Shown: in pieces, positions 59,071-64,000 of the stretch
Layout of the letters: each line of letters begins with the position of its first letter
How positions within the stretch are numbered: the first letter of the stretch is position 1
Assembly (NCBI GenBank): GCA_010094025.1
Contig: ML991821.1
Coordinates: 1 to 64,000, forward strand
Source: Viridothelium virens
Taxonomy: Eukaryota > Ascomycota > Dothideomycetes > Trypetheliales > Trypetheliaceae
DNA: 64,000 nucleotides
Direction of reading: 5' to 3'
Translations under genes and position numbers: made by a program
The notes under the pieces: model-generated
Database searches by the model: none
Told to the model about the DNA's origin: nothing
Seen by the model: only the letters and a program-made list of their open reading frames with translations

Positions 59071-59786
59071 ATGGAACCACGTCGGCCACCCGAATATATC
59101 CTCGAGGTACTCTCAGATCCTTTCTCTCTCAAGGATATAATTAAGGCACTCCTCCACACTATCTTCTTCCACCGCTACTTTACACCAATCCGGCCTCTCA
59201 CCCGAGACCTTCTCGATATCACCCTCCCCACCATCGACGATGTCGACCTGGAGACGCTGATCGATCAGCGCGCGACAGCGCTAGTGCGGCAGATGGATAG
59301 CCAGGCAGGATATAGCTATGGCATCGGCGCAGGCGCGGGAGGAGGGGGATACAATGGGGACGGGGGAACGAGAGGGCAGCTAGCGGTGAAGTTCTTTGAA
59401 AAGAAGAGGCGGAAGACGTATTTCAGTTTTGGGAAAGGCGAGGACGACGTATGCTGGGAGCAGTGGATTTTGAATATTTCGTTGACGAGGGCCAAGGATG
59501 AGATGGGTAAGTTCGTTCTTCAACATCGATTCTACCTCTTCATCTTACGGATCAAATCCTACAACCATGGTGCTAATACTTGATGATGGTGACGATAGCT
59601 GCAAATAAAGCACAACAAGCCATGGAGATGAACCTGGAGAGGAATGCGCAAAAGATAATCAACATTGTGAACCGGGACAAAGATCACATCCCGCCGATAA
59701 CGACGACTGATACGAATCCATTCCCATATGACATTGTGGTCAACCCCAGATCGGACGGATGGGGCCAACGCATTGGAATCTTTTGA
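59071..59786 (+). CDS. ATG101: Atg101, autophagy initiation HORMA protein
   Basis: Two exons, 59071-59506 and 59599-59786; 207 aa. Atg101 partners Atg13 in the Atg1/ULK complex in organisms that lack the budding-yeast Atg29-Atg31 arrangement. Seen: MEPRRPPEYILEVLSD, KALLHTIFFHRYFTPIRP, LAVKFFEKKRRKTYF and the WEQWILNISL strand, all in the family order, and the C-terminal DIVVNPRSDGWGQRIGIF. A Gly-rich insert (GAGAGGGGYNGDGG) is unusual. The gene ends 131 bases from the end of the ARG7 gene. Confidence 0.93.
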
Positions 59787-59917
59787 AGACTTTCCTGCTT
59801 ATCATGCGGTTCACGATCCGAGTTACGAGCTTGGTAAATCTCGCCGGTTTTCATTCGACGGGACGAAGATACCTTGTAACGGTGGAGTGTCTAGTAGGCG
59901 ACTACTCCTCCTGACGA

Positions 59918-61371
59918 CTATGTCCGATAATCCCCGTTTATAGTCACATATTCATGACTGAAATCACACGTCCAATACAGCGCCTCAGATCCTCGGTCGT
60001 CACTCCTCAATCTCACCAAGATTTCCAAGTCCGCTTGCTCCAGGATCTCCGCAGCCCTTGTTTCATCCACTGCTTCAGGCTCACCGTTGACTACTACCCT
60101 CAACTCCGGGCCACCGTCGCCAGGTACAAAACTGACGCTTGTTTCCTCGGGCACCACGCCTTCAACATCCTCAGCATAACCGATCGCGCAGAGTACACGT
60201 CCCCAGTTCGCATCTTTCCCATACAGCGCGGTCTTCACTAGGGGTGAGCGCGCAATGGTGGAAGCGACACGCTTCGCATCGGCATGAGAAGCGCCGCCTG
60301 TGACTCTGATCGTCACGAATTTCGTTGCACCTTCACCATCTCGGACGACAATTTTCGCCAGGTCGGCTGCAAAGGTAGTGAGGATCTGTTGGAGTTCTGT
60401 ATAGTCGGGGCTAGACTGAGAATCGATGAGCGAGCCCCCGGCAGCGCCATTAGCCAGCAAGGCGACGGTATCATTTGTGCTGGTATCTCCGTCGATAGAA
60501 ATACTGTTGAATGACTTTTCGATGGCGCTACTGAGCAGGGGATGCATGATGGAAGGCGCGATTGGGACGTCTGTGCAGAGAATGCCCAGGAGTGTAGCCA
60601 TGTTGGGATGGATCATGCCAGCGCCCTTGGTTAGACCGGCAATCGAGTAAGACGTATTTGGGGAAGACGGCAGAGTGAAACTCCTTGAGAGGAGTTTGGG
60701 GAATGTGTCAGTGGTACAGATGGCGCGGGCAGCTGAGAGCCATGCAGAGTGACTTGAGGAGAGCGTATTGTATGCCGACGGTATCTTGGCGACGATCTTG
60801 TCAATTGGCAGTCTATGAATAGGATTCAGCAAGTCTAGTGCAACCACGTCAGAGCGCAAAAGGAAGCATACCGTTGCCCGATCACCCCTGTGCTCATGAC
60901 AAGAGTTCGCGAACCATTCCCGTCATCGTGGTTGTCACCGAAACACGAATCTGTAGTCTCCCCCATCGTATATGCATCTTCGATCCCCTTTTTTCCTGTG
61001 ACCGCATTGGCACGTCCAGAATTGATCACAATGCCTCTAATGCCCTCGCCCTTCCGGCGTTTAAGAATATCCCGTGAAACAGTAACAGGTGCGGCTTGAA
61101 ATTTATTTTTCGTAAAAACAGCTGCGCTAGAGCATGGCGTTTCTGATGCAACAATGGCTAGATCATCGAATTTTGTGTTTGACGGCTTAACTCCGACGTG
61201 TGTAGAGCCTGTAAGGAACCCCTTTGGATAAGTGCCAGACGTCGGGACGTATTGCCGCTTCCCTGGAGGAATAACTCCATCGCCTGGAACCGAATAAGGC
61301 CTTCGTTGCTCCCGAGAATACTTGATAGCATGGCTGATGAAACGCCTCAATGAGTGAGATTTAAAAGCCAT
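59918..61371 (-). CDS. ARG7: ornithine/glutamate N-acetyltransferase (ArgJ type), mitochondrial
   Basis: Two exons, 60872-61371 and 59918-60812; 464 aa. The bifunctional enzyme moves the acetyl group from N-acetylornithine to glutamate and so closes the arginine cycle in mitochondria. The autocleavage site is in [15 protein letters not shown], between Ala about 239 and Thr about 240, with Thr the nucleophile of the beta chain. The N-terminal [19 protein letters not shown], without acids, fits import. [30 protein letters not shown] and [16 protein letters not shown] are family blocks. It is head-to-head with ORC2. Confidence 0.95.
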
Positions 61372-61758
61372 TTGAGAAGAAATACTGTATTCCGACGAAT
61401 GTTACCTCGGACATCAATACAGGACTTGAGAAGACAGTTCAAAGCGGATATGCTTCTATGAAGTAGAGAGCTTAAGATGTACTCAATTGTTGGTTCAGTC
61501 CTTACCTTGACAGGTTGCGGCAATGGACTTGGGGGTTAAGCAAAATTTTAATTAGGTCTGTTCGCTATTGCTGGAACTTGGATGCTGGACGTGAGTCAAT
61601 CTTTTTCTTATCGATAGAGTACGGATAGAGTAAAACAATCGGCGGTTTGCCCGAGCACTGTACGCGTTTGGACGCGTCCCGCAACGACATCTGGTACAAC
61701 CAAGTGCTGGAGGAAACAATCGTGTCCGCAAACAAGGAGACTGACATTTTCCTAACAA
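61372..61758. promoter_or_regulatory. shared promoter region of ARG7 and ORC2
   Basis: These 387 bases lie between two divergent starts. TTGACTCAC-like sequence (rc GTGAGTCAA at about 61590-61598) resembles a Gcn4/CPC1 site (TGASTCA): TGAGTCA is present at 61591-61597. A CPC1 site in front of an arginine gene is expected from general amino-acid control. Confidence 0.6.
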
Positions 61759-63597
61759 ATGGCGAAGCGCAGAAGGACCGATGATGATTTTGAGAAGGAA
61801 AGTACAACAACACCGAAGAAGTCTCGGATAACTGCTCCTGAAGTCGAAGAGACGACTGAGAGTCCAACGGTAGTGACACCGTCTGGTCGCAAGCGTGGCA
61901 GACCGACTGGCTCAGCCTCCAAGTCGACCCCTAAATCAGCCTTGAAAGCCACTGGACTGAGACAGTCGCCCTCGAAGAAGACACCTAAATCGGAGCGTCG
62001 AGTACTGTTTTCCAACTCCACAGAATCCGAGGACGAGGCTACCCCTCGAGCCAAAACGAATAGCACAACTTCTCCTTCAAAAGCTGCAGATCGTTCTGCC
62101 CATAAGAAGAGCGCCAGGCGACTTCTCCATCAAACTGTGTCTGATGATCTCAGCGATGAAGATGACTTAGCTCAAGAGGAGCTTCTAGCGCGGCAGATAC
62201 GAGGCGAGGATGAAGATGAGGATGAGGTCGATGAGGAAGATGCGGGAATCGAAGCTCTCAAAGCTCTGAAAGAGCTTAGTCAAGATCAAGAGGTAGTCCC
62301 GGATACGCCGTCCAAACGAGGTCGCGGTAGACCGAAGGGCTCGAAGAAAAAGCGATCTCCCACTCCTCCGACAGATTTACCCCCTCATGAAAAATACTTC
62401 TTTCAGAATAGGTCAGGAGGTACAAAGACTTCGAACAATACTCTCTCTAGTGCCTCTCTCTTAGATCACGAGGAATACTTTGCACAGCTACGAAAATACA
62501 CAGATTCCCATGAGTCAGATATACAGTTCCTTCATTCTCTCCATAGCCGCTCCTTCCCTCAATGGACTTTTGAGTTATCCGAAGGCTTCAACCTCTGCCT
62601 CCATGGTTGGGGTTCCAAACAAAACCTCGCCCTTGATTTCGCTCGCCACCTGCAACAGAACCCTCCCACGGCAACATCCGACCCCCAGAAAATAATAGTC
62701 ATAAACGGCTACAACGCTTCTCTCACACTCCGCGACATCCTCCAAACGATCGCGTCCACGCTTCCCACTCTTAGCAGAACCAAGCTCCCTTCGCAACCCC
62801 AGGCTCTTCTTTCCCTCCTCGTTACTCATCTCTCCTCTCCTCATCCTCCACCTTCCCCTCGGCCAATCCTCCTCATAAACTCCGTCGACGCAGTTCTCCT
62901 CCGTCGTCCTGCCGTCCACGCTGCCCTTGCTGCCCTCGCAGCTACCCGCCGGCTCTCCCTTGTCCTCACCGCCGACACCCCGACCTTCTCCCTTCTGTGG
63001 GACCACTCGACGCTCAGTCGCCTACGGCTCGTCTTCCACGATGCCACTACGTGGGTATCATTCGACAAGGAGCTGGATGTCGTGAGTGAGGTGCAGGCTC
63101 TGCTAGGGAGGGGCGGAAGACGCGGGCTTGGAGGGAGGGCGGGTGTAGGGTTTGTGCTCAGGAGTTTGACGGAGAACGCGAGGGGATTGTTTCGGGTACT
63201 GGTGGGAGAGCAGCTGGCTAATACGGCTGGAGTGGCTCAGAAAGACGACGGTGAGGGGAGTGAGAGGGAGGAGGAGATGTTTACAGATGCGATTGGAGGG
63301 CCAAATGGCGATACGCCAGTGCCGTTTGCATTGAGTGCGGCGTCAGGAAAGAACAGGAGAAAGGATGCGGGTGGGTTAGACCCGGCAATAGTAGGAGGTG
63401 TTGAATACAGGGTTCTATATCATAAGGCTGTCGAGGAGTTCATTTGCTCGAGCGAGCATGCGTTCAGGACCCTATTGAAGGAGTTTCACGATCACCAGAT
63501 GGTGGAGAGTAGGAAGGATTCAATGGGGACAGAGCTACTGTTTGTGCCATTTCGAAGAGAGGAGTTGGAAGGACTCTTGGAGGAAATTGCGTCTTGA
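61759..63597 (+). CDS. ORC2: Orc2, origin recognition complex subunit
   Basis: Single exon, 612 aa. Orc2 is a core subunit of the complex that marks replication origins. The first 200 residues are basic and acidic low-complexity, with AT-hook-like cores GRKRGRPTGS (about 38) and RGRGRPKGSKKK (about 192), which would bind AT-rich DNA. The AAA-like domain follows: EYFAQLRKYTDSHESDIQFL, FPQWTFELSEGFNLCLHGWG and SKQNLALDF, with ILLINSVDAVLL in the Walker B place. The C-terminal winged helix part carries YKAVEEFICSSEHAF-type sequence. The gene starts 387 bases from ARG7. Confidence 0.93.
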   Translation: MAKRRRTDDDFEKESTTTPKKSRITAPEVEETTESPTVVTPSGRKRGRPTGSASKSTPKSALKATGLRQSPSKKTPKSERRVLFSNSTESEDEATPRAKTNSTTSPSKAADRSAHKKSARRLLHQTVSDDLSDEDDLAQEELLARQIRGEDEDEDEVDEEDAGIEALKALKELSQDQEVVPDTPSKRGRGRPKGSKKKRSPTPPTDLPPHEKYFFQNRSGGTKTSNNTLSSASLLDHEEYFAQLRKYTDSHESDIQFLHSLHSRSFPQWTFELSEGFNLCLHGWGSKQNLALDFARHLQQNPPTATSDPQKIIVINGYNASLTLRDILQTIASTLPTLSRTKLPSQPQALLSLLVTHLSSPHPPPSPRPILLINSVDAVLLRRPAVHAALAALAATRRLSLVLTADTPTFSLLWDHSTLSRLRLVFHDATTWVSFDKELDVVSEVQALLGRGGRRGLGGRAGVGFVLRSLTENARGLFRVLVGEQLANTAGVAQKDDGEGSEREEEMFTDAIGGPNGDTPVPFALSAASGKNRRKDAGGLDPAIVGGVEYRVLYHKAVEEFICSSEHAFRTLLKEFHDHQMVESRKDSMGTELLFVPFRREELEGLLEEIAS

Positions 63598-64000
63598 GGT
63601 GGCATGGTCGACACGATCTCCTGTATTTGACTTGATCTTGGGGCTGACTGCGCTAAGGCGGCAAAGCATTCTCTTGGTTTGAATGAGATTGTGATAGCAA
63701 GCAAAATGTTTGCTAGAAGGACGGGACACTCACGCAGCATGGGAATGTCACTGGGCAGCCACTTTTGGCGAATACGGAATACTGTTCAAGAGTTAACACG
63801 CTCCGATACCCTTCTACCTCTGTTCAGTCGAGCTGGAGCTGGTTCTATATGTGTTTAACTAGTATGTACAAGTTTCCAGCCTCACCAGCCTCTTACTGCT
63901 AACTTTTCTCCCGGTTTCATGCTTTCACAATTTATCCCTACCATCGCATCTCCCAGGCCTGTGCTTACCTCAGCCAGGACCTTTGGATCTTGATAATGGG
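63598..64000. other. 3' region of ORC2 to window edge
   Basis: About 400 bases with no recognisable gene. Confidence 0.4.

Noticed and set aside
1-64000. tRNA genes, rRNA, CRISPR arrays and transposons
   Set aside because: No B-box in a plausible cloverleaf, no rRNA-like tract, no regular spaced repeats and no transposase or reverse-transcriptase motif was recognised by eye. A computed search could still find degraded remnants.

Overview
This window is nuclear DNA of a filamentous ascomycete (Pezizomycotina). The evidence is that nearly all genes carry short GT-AG introns of about 45-65 bases, and the products are typical of that group: a four-copper-site laccase ending in DSGI, an M35-like secreted peptidase, a fungal alpha-1,4-glucan lyase, a CorA-like fungal protein and a CRIB protein. 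A Leotiomycetes-like origin is possible, but this is an impression and not demonstrated. No rRNA, tRNA, CRISPR array or recognisable transposon was found.

Layout. 0-12 kb is metabolic/accessory: a gene start cut by the window edge, a phosphotransferase-like kinase (+), a 16-exon alpha-1,4-glucan lyase (-) and a laccase (+). 12-16 kb is a head-to-head pair of ribosome-assembly factors, LTV1 (-) and LSG1 (+). 16.9-22 kb is gene-poor and decaying: one intact F-box-like gene, two broken relatives, and a membrane-protein gene with an apparent frameshift. 22.4-29.8 kb holds an acyl-CoA dehydrogenase and a full-length ABCC (YBT1-like) transporter, both minus. 31-35.2 kb holds COQ8 and an unknown protein. 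36.5-38.1 kb holds a secreted HExxH peptidase. 39-44.6 kb holds PGS1 (-) head-to-head with NDUFA12 (+), then a SEC12-like gene (-). About 4 kb without a convincing gene follows. 48.7-55 kb holds a CRIB-domain protein, a CorA-like membrane protein and a small secreted protein. 56.8-63.6 kb is a dense housekeeping block: PEX3 (-) / ATG101 (+) head-to-head, then ornithine acetyltransferase ARG7/ArgJ (-) / ORC2 (+) head-to-head.

Themes. Four divergent housekeeping pairs share short intergenic spaces (225-390 bp), and at least two join genes of one process (ribosome assembly; inner mitochondrial membrane). The most unusual enzyme is the alpha-1,4-glucan lyase, which cleaves glycogen/starch without water to give 1,5-anhydro-D-fructose. 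No obvious partner enzyme of that pathway was seen beside it. Exon structures given here come from reading splice signals and phase by eye. Where all phases close and the protein matches its family throughout, confidence is high.
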